Origin: Hymenobacter pini
Lineage (GTDB): Bacteria; Bacteroidota; Bacteroidia; Cytophagales; Hymenobacteraceae
NCBI RefSeq assembly: GCF_020421205.1
Contig: NZ_JAIZZH010000001.1
Coordinates: 248,001-312,000 of the forward strand
DNA length: 64,000 bases
Direction of reading: 5' to 3'
Of the stretch, positions 36,469-45,323 are shown in pieces (within the stretch, counting starts at the first letter, position 1; every line of letters begins with the position of its first letter). The notes under the pieces are model-generated. The model did not search any database and was not told the origin of the DNA. It worked only from the letters and a program-made list of their open reading frames with translations. Made by a program: the position numbers and the translations under genes.

Positions 36469-37482
36469 ATGCCTGCTGCCGTTCCCGCTTCGCTGCCCGA
36501 GTTATTTGCCGCCTTCAACCACCTCACCGTGCTCATCGTGGGCGACGTGATGATGGATGCCTACGTGTGGGGCAAAGCTGCCCGCCTCTCGCCCGAGGCG
36601 CCGGTGCCGGTAGTGAACGTGAGTCGCACCGAAAACCGCCTGGGCGGAGCCGCCAACGTGGCTCTGAATGTGCAGGCTCTGGGCGCCACGCCGCTGCTGT
36701 GCGCCGTGATAGGGGAGGACCAGGGTGGCGACCAGCTGCTGGAACTGCTGCACACCACTGGGCTGTCGGCCGACGGTATGGTGCGCTCCGGCCACCGGCC
36801 TACCACTGTGAAGCAGCGTATTCTGGCCCAAGGTCAGCAGCTACTGCGCATCGACTCGGAGGTGGAAACCAACCTCAACGCCGAGGAAAACGCCCAGCTC
36901 ACCGCCCGCTTCGAGGAGCTGCTCAGCCGCGCCGACGTGGTGATTTTTGAGGATTACGACAAGGGTGTGCTGCAGGAAAGCAGCATCCAGCGTTTCATTG
37001 AACTGGCCCGGGCGCAAGGAGTGCCTACTGTAGTAGACCCCAAGAAAAAGAATTTCCTGGCCTACCGCGGCTGCACCTTGTTTAAACCCAACCTGAAGGA
37101 GCTGCGCGAGGGCCTAAAGCTGGAATTTGACGAAACTGAAGCCGCCCGCCCGCAGTTTGAAGCCGCCGTAAACCGGCTGCGCGAGGTGCTGGCCCCGGAA
37201 ATTGTGCTGGTAACTCTCTCGGAGCGCGGCGTATTCGTGGAAAACGGCCAGCTCCGGCGCACCTACATTCCCGCCCATCTGCGCACCATCTCCGACGTTT
37301 CGGGGGCCGGCGACACGGTAATCAGCATTGCCGCCCTATGCGTGGCATTGGGCCTCACCGCCCCGGCCACAGCCGCCCTGGCCAACCTCGGCGGCGGACT
37401 GGTATGCGAGCAGGTGGGCGTGGTACCCATCGAGAAAAGCCTGCTGCTAAAAGAAGCCGAGCGGATAGGACTGGCCTTATAG
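36469..37482 (+). CDS. rfaE1: D-glycero-beta-D-manno-heptose-7-phosphate kinase (RfaE domain I), PfkB family
   Basis: A 337-residue ribokinase-like (PfkB) kinase. The N-terminal LTVLIVGDVMMDAYVWGKA and RLSPEAPVPVVNV are the HldE/RfaE1 signature. ENRLGGAANVALNVQALGA is the substrate-binding motif. The catalytic Asp lies in ISDVSGAGDTVISIAA near residue 280. It phosphorylates heptose-7-phosphate at C1 for ADP-heptose (lipopolysaccharide core) synthesis. It lacks the C-terminal nucleotidyltransferase domain of the fused E. coli enzyme, so a separate RfaE2 is expected elsewhere. Some relatives act on other sugars, so the exact substrate is by similarity. Confidence 0.87.
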   Translation: MPAAVPASLPELFAAFNHLTVLIVGDVMMDAYVWGKAARLSPEAPVPVVNVSRTENRLGGAANVALNVQALGATPLLCAVIGEDQGGDQLLELLHTTGLSADGMVRSGHRPTTVKQRILAQGQQLLRIDSEVETNLNAEENAQLTARFEELLSRADVVIFEDYDKGVLQESSIQRFIELARAQGVPTVVDPKKKNFLAYRGCTLFKPNLKELREGLKLEFDETEAARPQFEAAVNRLREVLAPEIVLVTLSERGVFVENGQLRRTYIPAHLRTISDVSGAGDTVISIAALCVALGLTAPATAALANLGGGLVCEQVGVVPIEKSLLLKEAERIGLAL

Positions 37483-37485
37483 CCT

Positions 37486-37675
37486 GTCATTGCGAGCGGA
37501 GCGAAGCACCCGAAGCACCCGAAGGACAGCGCAGCTAATCCTTCCTTTTCAGCGCGCCAAACCCTGAAAGGCAAAAAGCCCCTGACGTCTGTGCTGGCGT
37601 CAGGGGCTTTTGAATAGGTCAAGGTGGAGAACTTGGTAAAGGACGGATTGCTTCGTCGTTCCTCCTCGCAATGAC
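37486..37675. repeat. GTCAT element enclosing a terminator
   Basis: Ends are GTCATTGCGAGCGGAGCG at 37486 and, at the other end (37645-37675, reverse-complemented), GTCATTGCGAGGAGG. The interior carries a perfect intrinsic terminator. It fills the whole gap between rfaE1 and hemE. Confidence 0.75.
37574..37611. terminator. Bidirectional terminator between rfaE1 and hemE
   Basis: AAAAGCCCCTGACG at 37574-37587 pairs with CGTCAGGGGCTTTT at 37598-37611 across a 10-nt loop. Confidence 0.9.
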
Positions 37676-37678
37676 GGG

Positions 37679-38716
37679 CTATTTGCGTAGCGTCGCGCTG
37701 TACTCTTTCACCGTGTTGATGAACACCTTCACGTTGTCGGGGTTGGTATCGGGATACACGCCGTGGCCAAGGTTGGCAATGTGACGGTGCGGGCCGAACT
37801 GGTCGAGCATGGCAATGGTGGCGGCGCGCACCTGTTCGGGCGTGCCGTAGAGGGCACAAGGGTCGAGGTTGCCCTGCAGGGTTTTGTCGCCCACCAGGGG
37901 GCGCACCGTGCGCGGGTCCTGGTTCCAGTCGAGGCCGATGGTGCGGCAGGGCAGCTGGGCGAAATCCCCCACGGCCCAGAAGGCTCCCTTGGCAAATACC
38001 GTTACGGGTACATCGGCGGGCATGGCCGCGCAGATTTCGGCAATGTAGCGGGTGCTGAATTCCTGGTAGTGGGCGGGCGGCAGGATGCCGGCCCACGAAT
38101 CAAATACCTGCACCATGTTGGCCCCGGCGGCAATCTGGGCCTGCAGGTAGGTAATGGTGGTATCGGTGATTTTGCGCAGCAGGGCGTGGGCCAGCGCGGG
38201 CTCGGCGTAGAGCATGCGGCGGGCCTTGCTGAAGGTTTTGGAGCCGTGGCCCTCCACCATGTAGGCTAGAATCGTCCAGGGCGCCCCGGCAAACCCGATG
38301 AGCGGCACCCGGCCGTTGAGGGCGCGCTTGGTTACCCGAATGGCTTCCAAAACGTAGCCCAGATGCTCCTCAGGGTCGGCCACGCGCATGCGCGCCACAT
38401 CGTGGGCCGTTTTGATGGTTTCGGGGAACAGCGGCCCGCGGGCTTCCACCATCTCGTAGGTGAGACCCATAGCCTCGGGCACCACCAGAATGTCGGAGAA
38501 GATGATGGCCGCGTCCACGTCCAGCGCGTCGATGGGCTGAATGGTTACTTCGGCGGCTAGGTCGGGGGTTTCTACCAGCTCTTTGAAGCCGCTGAGGCGG
38601 GCGCGCAGGGCGCGGTATTCGGGCAGAATGCGGCCGGCCTGGCGCATGAGCCACACGGGGGTGCGCTCAGTTTCTTCGCCACGGGCGGCCCGGAGGATGA
38701 GGTCGTTCTTCAGCAT
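37679..38716 (-). CDS. hemE: Uroporphyrinogen decarboxylase
   Basis: A 345-residue HemE, which removes four carboxyl groups from uroporphyrinogen III to give coproporphyrinogen III in heme synthesis. The signature [20 protein letters not shown] with the substrate-binding Arg is near the N-terminus. [15 protein letters not shown] contains the essential Asp, and [16 protein letters not shown] is the second conserved segment. The C-terminal [15 protein letters not shown] holds the conserved His. Length is normal. The start codon lies eight bases from a TATCTTTG box, so a very short leader is expected. The gene stands alone. Confidence 0.97.
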   Translation of the reverse strand: MLKNDLILRAARGEETERTPVWLMRQAGRILPEYRALRARLSGFKELVETPDLAAEVTIQPIDALDVDAAIIFSDILVVPEAMGLTYEMVEARGPLFPETIKTAHDVARMRVADPEEHLGYVLEAIRVTKRALNGRVPLIGFAGAPWTILAYMVEGHGSKTFSKARRMLYAEPALAHALLRKITDTTITYLQAQIAAGANMVQVFDSWAGILPPAHYQEFSTRYIAEICAAMPADVPVTVFAKGAFWAVGDFAQLPCRTIGLDWNQDPRTVRPLVGDKTLQGNLDPCALYGTPEQVRAATIAMLDQFGPHRHIANLGHGVYPDTNPDNVKVFINTVKEYSATLRK

Positions 38717-38724
38717 AGGAGGCG

Positions 38725-38732
38725 CAAAGATA
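38725..38732 (-). promoter_or_regulatory. -7 box TATCTTTG of hemE
   Basis: Perfect TAnnTTTG on the minus strand, eight bases before the hemE ATG. The leader would be about zero to five bases. Confidence 0.55.
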
Positions 38733-38766
38733 CGCCTCTGCTATATGTTGTCAGCGACTAGAATAA

Positions 38767-39312
38767 TCAAATACGTATTCGGTAGGTAACGACTGACTTT
38801 TTATCATTTAATAAACCAACGTAGAAGAGGCCAATCCCATCTTTTTGCCCATAACCAGAAGTGTACTGAGCGCACGAAATACCGCGCGCCACCTTTTCAA
38901 AAGGTAAGCTGTAGGCAAATGCTGTATCTGTGATGCAGGGTTCAGGCGAAAACTGTGGATTATGAGCCAGATGCTGTTGCAGACGCAGGTATTCCTTGGT
39001 TCCAATTTCTACCAGCGCACAGGACTCATAGTCGCCATCCAGAAGCGTTGGGTAAGAACTATCTTTTCGAAGAATGTGGCCTGATGCTGGAAAAGGAAGC
39101 AGGGTTATCTGCTCGTATTCTTTTCGGTAGAACTCATCAGGAGGATAAAGTTCTATATAGAGCAAGTAGGACACACAGAAACCTACACCAGCCAGGAAAA
39201 GAATACCTGCCCAGTTACTGATGCGCCGTCGAAGCCATCTATATACTGCCCAGCACATGGCTAGGAAAGCCAAGATGAGCAGTACAGGAATGATAACGAT
39301 GAGAGCCCACAT
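38767..39312 (-). CDS. Membrane-anchored protein, unknown
   Basis: A 181-residue protein with two membrane helices at its N-terminus (MWALIVIIPVLLILAFLAMC and about 35-52, SNWAGILFLAGVGFCVSYLL). A soluble domain of about 125 residues follows, rich in Tyr, Ser and acidic residues, with no recognisable motif. The gene lies 7 nt after marC on the same strand and probably shares its transcript. Base composition is lower in GC than that of the neighbours, which suggests a less constrained or recently gained gene. The topology predicts a two-helix anchor with the domain facing the periplasm or cytoplasm; side is not decided. Confidence 0.55.
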   Translation of the reverse strand: MWALIVIIPVLLILAFLAMCWAVYRWLRRRISNWAGILFLAGVGFCVSYLLYIELYPPDEFYRKEYEQITLLPFPASGHILRKDSSYPTLLDGDYESCALVEIGTKEYLRLQQHLAHNPQFSPEPCITDTAFAYSLPFEKVARGISCAQYTSGYGQKDGIGLFYVGLLNDKKSVVTYRIRI

Positions 39313-39319
39313 ACAAATG

Positions 39320-39946
39320 CTACTGGCTCAGCCCCGGAAACAGTGACTTGATGGCCGTGGCCAGGAAATTCACACCAATAGCCAGCGTGATAAAGCCCAT
39401 GATGCGCGCCAGGGCCGACATACCGGGGCGGCCCAAAAACCGCGTCAGGCGCAACGACGACATCAGGATGATATAGGCGGCCAGGGCTACTAGGCAGAAA
39501 CCCAGCACAATCAGGCCCATATCGGGCACGGTGAGTTTGCCGGTGAACAGGCCGATGCACACGGCCATGGATCCGGGGCCCGAAAGCATGGGCATGGCCA
39601 GCGGCGTGAAGCTGATGTCGTCCTTGTGGCGGCTTTCCTCCAGAGTAGCTTCCGATACCTTGGCCCGGTTGCCACCCGGCGTCAGCAAATCGAAGGCGGA
39701 ACGCATGAGCAGGATGCCGCCCGCAATGCGCAGATGGTGAATGTTGATGCCGAAAAAATTGAGCACGTACTGCCCCGCGAAAAACGACACGGTAAGCACC
39801 CCAATCATGTAAATACAGGCTTTCAGGGCCACGTTGGCCCGTTCGGCGGGGCTGTCTTCCTCCGTGAGCGTCAAAAACACGGGCATGGCCCCGAAGGGGT
39901 TCACCACAGAAAACAAGGTGGTAAACGTAGCGAGCAGAATCTCCAT
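39320..39946 (-). CDS. MarC-family integral membrane protein
   Basis: A 208-residue protein with six predicted helices, started at the ATG at 39946 (MEILLATFTTLFSVVNPFGA). That start is the canonical MarC opening, whose Asn-Pro-x-Gly motif lies in the first helix. The second half repeats it as FTPLAMPMLSGPGSMAVCIG, so the protein is an internal duplication. The upstream start at 39997 adds 17 non-conserved residues. MarC (NAAT) proteins are probable transporters, once wrongly linked to multiple antibiotic resistance, and their substrate is unknown. A two-helix membrane protein gene follows after 7 nt. Confidence 0.88.
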   Translation of the reverse strand: MEILLATFTTLFSVVNPFGAMPVFLTLTEEDSPAERANVALKACIYMIGVLTVSFFAGQYVLNFFGINIHHLRIAGGILLMRSAFDLLTPGGNRAKVSEATLEESRHKDDISFTPLAMPMLSGPGSMAVCIGLFTGKLTVPDMGLIVLGFCLVALAAYIILMSSLRLTRFLGRPGMSALARIMGFITLAIGVNFLATAIKSLFPGLSQ

Positions 39947-40029
39947 AAGCTGGGCAAGTGGCGGCAGGTAAAGGTACGAGCCTTTAAGAATCAGCAAACA
40001 GAGAAAATGCTATGTTTAATGTCTGAACT

Positions 40030-41280
40030 ATGCTGCAAGGCATGCGTAGAAGCTACGCCTCCCAGCACCCCCTCTGTACTGCTCTCACCACCCTTTCTTT
40101 CCCTTCACCCTTGCCCAACTTTACTGTTCTCCCGTGGTGGCTTACCCTGGCGCACGGCCTCACCTTTCTGCTGGCCCTGGCCTCACTGGTTGCCACTGTG
40201 TTGCCGCTGCTGCGCCAAACGGCGTGGTGGATTCGGGTATTTGATTTTCCCCGCCTGCAGATTGTGGGCGTTACCCTGGCCGTGATGCTGGCCGGCTTGG
40301 CCCTGGGCTGGCCCGATTTGCCGGGGTATTATGGTGTAGGAGTCTTGCTACTACTGGGCATTACGGTCATCTACCAGGCTTTCCGCATTGTGCCCTACAC
40401 GCGGCTGGTAAGCAAGCAAGTAGGAGATAGTACGCTACCGGATGGGAAGCGCCACCTGAGCCTGGTGATGATGAACGTGCTGCAGTTCAACAAGCAAGGG
40501 GCCAAAGCCCTGCAGGTACTGCAGCAGGCCGATGCCGATATCATCATGACCGTGGAAACCGATGAATGGTGGTATCAGCAGCTTAAGCCGCTGGAAGAAA
40601 CGCACCCCCATACCTGCCACGAGCCCCTCGACAATACCTACGGCCTGCTGTTCTTTTCCCGGCTAAAGCTGGAAAGTTGCGAAATTAAGTACCTGCTTGA
40701 TGACGACGTGCCCAGCCTGCACACCCGCGTACAGCTGGCCGACGGCCGCACCTGGGTGCGCGTGTACGGCCTGCACCCCAAGCCGCCAGCACCAGCCGAG
40801 TCCAAAACCAGCACCAAGCGCGACGCTGAGCTACTGCTGGTAGGCAAGCAGATTGACAAGCGCGACGAGCCCACCATTGTGTTCGGCGACATGAACGACG
40901 TGGCCTGGTCGCACACGTCCGAGCTGTTTCGGCGTATCAGCGGGCTTATGGACCCGCGCGTGGGCCGGGGCCTGCTGCCCACTTTCCACGCCGATTACGC
41001 CCTGCTGCGCTGGCCCCTCGACCACGTGTTTGTGTCGGCGCACTTCAAGGTAGATGATATGGAGCGCCTGCCTTACGTGGGCTCCGACCATTTTCCCATC
41101 TACATCAAGCTCAGCTACGAGCCCCAGGATAAGCAAAAGCAGGAGGAAAACTGCGAGGAAGCCGATGCCGGCGACCATGAAGAAGCCCTCGAAAAAATCC
41201 GGGAAGGCTTTGAAGAAGAGGATGAGGAGGAAGCCGAAGAGGCCGCCAACCCCGACGAAAAAAAGGAACTGACTACCTGA
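40030..41280 (+). CDS. Membrane-anchored endonuclease/exonuclease/phosphatase-family protein with acidic tail
   Basis: A 416-residue protein. Three hydrophobic helices (about 38-60, 75-95 and 98-116) are followed by an EEP catalytic domain: SLVMMNVLQFNKQGAKALQV, IIMTVETDEWW with the metal-binding Glu, TIVFGDMNDVAW with the catalytic Asp-Asn pair, and YVGSDHFPIYI with the active-site His. Residues from about 375 are a highly acidic tail (EEEDEEEAEEAANPDE), which is unusual for the family. The EEP fold cleaves phosphodiesters in lipids or nucleic acids; with the domain facing the periplasm a phosphodiesterase or phospholipid role is likely. The start is uncertain by a few codons. Confidence 0.82.
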   Translation: MLQGMRRSYASQHPLCTALTTLSFPSPLPNFTVLPWWLTLAHGLTFLLALASLVATVLPLLRQTAWWIRVFDFPRLQIVGVTLAVMLAGLALGWPDLPGYYGVGVLLLLGITVIYQAFRIVPYTRLVSKQVGDSTLPDGKRHLSLVMMNVLQFNKQGAKALQVLQQADADIIMTVETDEWWYQQLKPLEETHPHTCHEPLDNTYGLLFFSRLKLESCEIKYLLDDDVPSLHTRVQLADGRTWVRVYGLHPKPPAPAESKTSTKRDAELLLVGKQIDKRDEPTIVFGDMNDVAWSHTSELFRRISGLMDPRVGRGLLPTFHADYALLRWPLDHVFVSAHFKVDDMERLPYVGSDHFPIYIKLSYEPQDKQKQEENCEEADAGDHEEALEKIREGFEEEDEEEAEEAANPDEKKELTT

Positions 41281-41282
41281 GC

Positions 41283-42434
41283 CTACAACTCCTGGTACAG
41301 CCAGGCCATTTGTCGCTGGGCCACAGCATCGGGCAGGAGCTGCATCATCCGGTTGCGCAGGCCAGTTAGCCAGGAGTTTTCCAGTTGCCCCACCCGGCCC
41401 AGTTGCCAAGAAGTGCGCACCACCCGGGCCGTGCGGGCCCTACGGCGCTGCTCAAATGCCCGGAACGCTGCGGGTATGTCTTTTGGAGTGGCGCGGAGGC
41501 AGTGGGCCAGCACGGCGGCATCTTCCACGGCCATGCCGGCACCCTGGCCCATGTTGGGCGTGGTGGCGTGGGCGGCATCACCGAGCAGCAGTACCCGGCC
41601 GTGCGCGAAGTGAGTGAGCGGGGGCAAATCCTGAATATCGTTCCAGAGCAATTGGTGGGCTTCCGTAAGAGCCAGAAGCTGGGGCACCGGCTGCGGTAAC
41701 GCCTGAAACTCGCGCTGCAAATCAATAGGGGAATAGGCCTGGAACCGTGGGTTGCGGGGCAGGGGGCTATTCAGGCAGGCAAACCAGTATACCTGTCCGT
41801 TGCCTACCGGTACGTACCCGAACCGCCGCCCGGCATCTCCCCACACTTCCACCGACTCGCCTGGGGGCAGGTTGAGCTGTTGGGCATTCACTACGGCCCG
41901 CCAGCAGGTGTAGCCTGCGTAGCGTGGTGCCGCTGTCGGCCACAGCTGCTGCCGCACCCGGGAGCGAATACCATCGGCCCCAATCAGGGCATCGGCTGAA
42001 ACCGTGCTGCCATCCGCAAAATGCGCGCTTACGCGTGCTCCCTCCATGCTGAGCCGCTCGAAGGGCGTGCCGGTTTGCACCGTGTCGGGTGGTAGGTGTT
42101 GCAGCAACGTACGCTGCAGCGCGGCCCGATGAATTCCTAGGTTGTCAAACCCTGCGGCACGGGTAAATGGCGTAGTATCGACGCGCTGCAGTACCTGGCC
42201 GCGTTGGTCGAGGAGGTAAAGCAGCGTTACGGGCGTGCCGTGGGCCTGTACGGCGGCATGCAGTCCTACTTCATGTAAGGCCCGCATGGCATTAGCACCC
42301 AGTACCAAGCCGGCCCCTACTTCCCGAATTTCCGGCGCGGCTTCGAGCACCTGCACTGTATGGCCCTGTTGGAGCAGGGCATATGCAGTAGTCAACCCGC
42401 CGATACCGGCTCCAATAATCAGAAAATGCGCCAT
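41283..42434 (-). CDS. FAD-dependent monooxygenase (UbiH/PHBH family)
   Basis: A 383-residue class A flavoprotein hydroxylase. The dinucleotide fold begins FLIIGAGIGGLTTAYALLQQ. The NADPH/FAD motif is ADALIGADGIRSRVR and the second FAD motif is GRVLLLGDAAHATTPNMGQG. It hydroxylates an aromatic or similar small substrate using NAD(P)H and oxygen. Length and motifs are normal, and related proteins are annotated as urate or salicylate hydroxylases, but no specific substrate is supported here. It is convergent with the EEP gene with two bases between stop codons, and has no operon partner. Confidence 0.87.
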   Translation of the reverse strand: MAHFLIIGAGIGGLTTAYALLQQGHTVQVLEAAPEIREVGAGLVLGANAMRALHEVGLHAAVQAHGTPVTLLYLLDQRGQVLQRVDTTPFTRAAGFDNLGIHRAALQRTLLQHLPPDTVQTGTPFERLSMEGARVSAHFADGSTVSADALIGADGIRSRVRQQLWPTAAPRYAGYTCWRAVVNAQQLNLPPGESVEVWGDAGRRFGYVPVGNGQVYWFACLNSPLPRNPRFQAYSPIDLQREFQALPQPVPQLLALTEAHQLLWNDIQDLPPLTHFAHGRVLLLGDAAHATTPNMGQGAGMAVEDAAVLAHCLRATPKDIPAAFRAFEQRRRARTARVVRTSWQLGRVGQLENSWLTGLRNRMMQLLPDAVAQRQMAWLYQEL

Positions 42435-42618
42435 GGGGTATGTGGTAATATGTCTTCGAGCGGCCTCGTCTACTTAATAGTGCAAGGCGGCACTACGCAG
42501 GCAGTTGAAATTAGACAATACATTGTTCAGCTGTCATATCCGAGGTTTTCTTGGTAATTACGTGACCTTTTTGCCACCTATATCTTACCAAATTCCTTCA
42601 TTCTTTTCGCCCCCTTCT

Positions 42619-43047
42619 ATGGCGTTTTCCTCGCAACGTACACGCCTATATTTCGAAAACCCGGTTGGTCGTCTGCTAGAAGTAGGTGACCCGACCAATT
42701 GCGCGGTGGTTCAGTACAAACCAGGCAAGCGCAATTTCGAAGAAATGCAGGCTTTTCTCACCCATACCCGCCAGTTGCTCGTCTCCCGCAATTGGTACAA
42801 AATCCTCAACGACCAGCGCGACATGATGGCCTTCACGGAGGAGGAGCGCGCTTGGATAGCTGAGCACTGGCTGGATATCCGGCCCGTAGGCACGCCGTTG
42901 TACCACGTAGCCGTGCTGCTCTCCCACGATGTTTTCGCCCGCCTCTCTATGAACCTGATGATTAGCGAAACCCGGGAGTCTGGGTTAGTCTACCGGCTCT
43001 TTGAAGAAGAGGAACTGGCTAGGCAGTGGCTCCTGCAACTGGCGTAA
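42619..43047 (+). CDS. STAS/SpoIIAA-like small protein
   Basis: A 142-residue protein, starting at the ATG at 42619 (MAFSSQRTRLYFENPVGRLLE); an upstream extension from 42505 is poor. Alternating short strands and helices (CAVVQYKPGKRNFEEMQAFL, RNWYKILNDQRDMMAFTEEE, PLYHVAVLLSHDVFARLSMN) fit a small alpha/beta fold of the SpoIIAA/STAS-like type that is common in Hymenobacter-type genomes. The function is unknown; such proteins can act as anti-anti-sigma or sensory switches. It is monocistronic and ends at a strong terminator. Confidence 0.6.
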   Translation: MAFSSQRTRLYFENPVGRLLEVGDPTNCAVVQYKPGKRNFEEMQAFLTHTRQLLVSRNWYKILNDQRDMMAFTEEERAWIAEHWLDIRPVGTPLYHVAVLLSHDVFARLSMNLMISETRESGLVYRLFEEEELARQWLLQLA

Positions 43048-43069
43048 TACCGCAGCAACCGCTGGAAAC

Positions 43070-43107
43070 AAAAAAGCCCCGCAGCAACTTGCTGCGGGGC
43101 TTTTTTA
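43070..43107. terminator. Bidirectional terminator between STAS-like gene and dnaK
   Basis: AAAAAGCCCCGCAGCAA at 43071-43087 pairs with TTGCTGCGGGGCTTTTTT at 43089-43106. It serves both converging genes. Confidence 0.9.
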
Positions 43108-43121
43108 TTGGCAGTCGGCAA

Positions 43122-45065
43122 TTACTTGCCTACTTCTTCGTAGTCCACGTCGGTCACGTTGTCGTGGCCGGCGCCTTGCTGGCCGTTGCCGCCGGGCTGG
43201 CCGGCACCGCCACCGAAGGGGTTGCCACCCTCCGCGCCGGGCTGACCCTCGGGGCCGCTCTGGGCGTACATCTCCTGCGAGGCAGCCTGCCAAGCCGCGT
43301 TGATGGCGGCCATGGCCGTATCAATCTGGCCGAGGTCTTTGCTCTCGTGGGCTTTCTTGAGGTCGGCCAGAGCCGTTTCAACGGCCGTTTTGTTGCCGCC
43401 GCTCAGCTTATCGCCGTACTCCTGCAGCTGCTTCTCAGTTTGGAAGATCATCGAGTCGGCCTGGTTTACCTTCTCAATTTTCTCCCGCTCCGCTTTGTCA
43501 GCTTCGGCGTTGGCCTGGGCTTCCTGACGCATGCGCTCAATGTCAGCATCCGACAGGCCCGAGGATGCCTCGATGCGGATTTTCTGCTCTTTGCCGGTGC
43601 CTTTGTCCTTGGCCGTCACGTGCAGAATACCGTTGGCGTCGATGTCGAAGGTTACTTCGATTTGCGGAACGCCGCGGGGTGCGGGCGGAATCGAGTCGAG
43701 GTGGAACTTACCGATGGTGCGGTTCTGCGAAGCCAGCGGCCGCTCACCCTGCAACACGTGGATTTCCACGCTGGGCTGGTTGTCGGAGGCCGTCGAGAAG
43801 GTTTCCGATTTCTTGGTCGGGATGGTGGTGTTGGCTTCGATGAGCTTGGTCATCACGCCGCCCATCGTCTCGATACCGAGGCTCAGCGGGGTTACGTCGA
43901 GCAGCAGTACGTCCTTCACTTCACCGGTCAATACACCGCCCTGGATGGCAGCGCCCACGGCTACTACTTCGTCGGGGTTAACGCCTTTCGAAGGCTTCTT
44001 GCCGAAGAACTTCTCAACCTCTTCCTGGATGCGCGGAATGCGGGTCGAACCACCTACCAGAATCACGTCGTTGATGTCCGAGGTGCTCAGGCCAGCGTCC
44101 TGCAGGGCTTTCTTCACCGGCTCCATCGAGCGACGGATCAGCGAATCGGCCAGCTGCTCGAACTTGGCGCGGCTCAGCTTCACCACCAAGTGCTTGGGGC
44201 CCGAAGCCGTAGCGGTGATGTAGGGCAGGTTAATTTCGGTTTCCGTCGACGACGACAGCTCTACTTTGGCTTTCTCAGCTGCTTCTTTCAGGCGCTGCAG
44301 GGCCATAGCGTCCTTACGCAGGTCAAGGCCTTCGTTTTCCGAAGCAAACGTGTCGGCCAGGAAGTTGATGATAACCTGGTCGAAGTCGTCGCCGCCGAGG
44401 TGGGTGTCACCGTTGGTGCTCAGTACCTCGAATACGCCGTTGTCCAGCTCCAGAATCGAAATATCGAACGTACCACCGCCGAGGTCATACACGGCTACTT
44501 TGTGGTTCGAGTGGTCTTTGTCGAGGCCGTACGCCAGGGCTGCGGCCGTGGGCTCGTTGATGATGCGCTTCACATCGAGGCCGGCAATAGCACCGGCTTC
44601 TTTGGTAGCCTGGCGCTGGGCGTCGTTGAAGTAAGCAGGAACCGTAATAACGGCTTCCGTTACGGGCTGGCCGAGGTAGTCTTCGGCGGTCTGCTTCATC
44701 TTCTGCAGAACCATGGCCGAAATTTCCTGAGGCGTGTAAGTACGGTCACCGATTTTCACGCCCACCGTGTTGTTGGAGCCGCTGCCCAGGGCATAGGCCA
44801 CGTGCTTGGCTTCTTCGGACACTTCCGAGAAGTTGCGGCCCATGAAACGCTTAATCGACTGGATGGTGTTGTGGGGGTTGGTAATGGCCTGACGCTTAGC
44901 CGGGTCACCTACCTTACGCTCACCTTTACCGTTGTCCAGGAAAGCCACAATCGACGGAGTCGTGCGGCGGCCTTCGCTGTTTGGAATCACCACCGGCTCG
45001 TTGCCTTCCATTACGGCCACGCAAGAGTTGGTGGTGCCGAGGTCAATACCAATTATTTTTCCCAT
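43122..45065 (-). CDS. dnaK: Chaperone DnaK (Hsp70)
   Basis: A 647-residue Hsp70. The ATPase phosphate loops are [18 protein letters not shown] and [17 protein letters not shown], and [14 protein letters not shown] is the adenosine motif. The hinge [18 protein letters not shown] leads to the substrate-binding domain, and the C-terminal lid ends in a Gly/Gln-rich tail and the TDVDYEEV motif used for co-chaperone binding. Size and motifs are standard. It stands alone, without adjacent dnaJ or grpE. The 258-nt region upstream holds a TGACA-N3-TGTCA palindrome that may be regulatory. Confidence 0.98.
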   Translation of the reverse strand: MGKIIGIDLGTTNSCVAVMEGNEPVVIPNSEGRRTTPSIVAFLDNGKGERKVGDPAKRQAITNPHNTIQSIKRFMGRNFSEVSEEAKHVAYALGSGSNNTVGVKIGDRTYTPQEISAMVLQKMKQTAEDYLGQPVTEAVITVPAYFNDAQRQATKEAGAIAGLDVKRIINEPTAAALAYGLDKDHSNHKVAVYDLGGGTFDISILELDNGVFEVLSTNGDTHLGGDDFDQVIINFLADTFASENEGLDLRKDAMALQRLKEAAEKAKVELSSSTETEINLPYITATASGPKHLVVKLSRAKFEQLADSLIRRSMEPVKKALQDAGLSTSDINDVILVGGSTRIPRIQEEVEKFFGKKPSKGVNPDEVVAVGAAIQGGVLTGEVKDVLLLDVTPLSLGIETMGGVMTKLIEANTTIPTKKSETFSTASDNQPSVEIHVLQGERPLASQNRTIGKFHLDSIPPAPRGVPQIEVTFDIDANGILHVTAKDKGTGKEQKIRIEASSGLSDADIERMRQEAQANAEADKAEREKIEKVNQADSMIFQTEKQLQEYGDKLSGGNKTAVETALADLKKAHESKDLGQIDTAMAAINAAWQAASQEMYAQSGPEGQPGAEGGNPFGGGAGQPGGNGQQGAGHDNVTDVDYEEVGK

Positions 45066-45323
45066 TGTTCAGGAGTATCGTTAGGGTGTTGAGGTGTCAG
45101 ATGGAAAGAGCGCCGAAGCACTCACGCCGGGGTAGTTACAAGACGCGTACCAGCCCGAAAAACGGCCTCTGTTCGTGACAGATTGTCATTTTGGGCGAAG
45201 CTGCGCAGTTCTTTCCGGACGGTCTGACTTCTACGGGAAAATTACCGTTGGGATTTCCTGACAGGTGGACAGTTTACGATACAGTCAAAGACAGTATGCT
45301 TGTACTCAAGCCTAAACTATAGG
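45066..45323. other. dnaK upstream region
   Basis: This 258-nt gap between dnaK and the Imm53 gene holds no gene. Its main feature is the palindrome listed separately at 45176-45188. No clean TAnnTTTG box was found within it. Confidence 0.5.
45176..45188. promoter_or_regulatory. Palindrome TGACA-GAT-TGTCA upstream of dnaK
   Basis: Perfect 5-3-5 inverted repeat about 110 nt before the dnaK ATG. Its position suits control of a heat-shock gene, but no matching regulator is encoded nearby. The spacing resembles a small dimeric repressor site. Confidence 0.35.

Noticed and set aside
42505..42618. N-terminal extension of the STAS-like protein
   Set aside because: The added residues have no conserved character and an ATG at 42619 gives a normal domain start.
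43026..45092. A very long open frame antisense to dnaK, and similar ones antisense to preT, yidC, ctp synthase and others
   Set aside because: They mirror codon bias of the real GC-rich genes on the other strand, have low-complexity Val/Gly/His/Gln-rich translations, and match no family.
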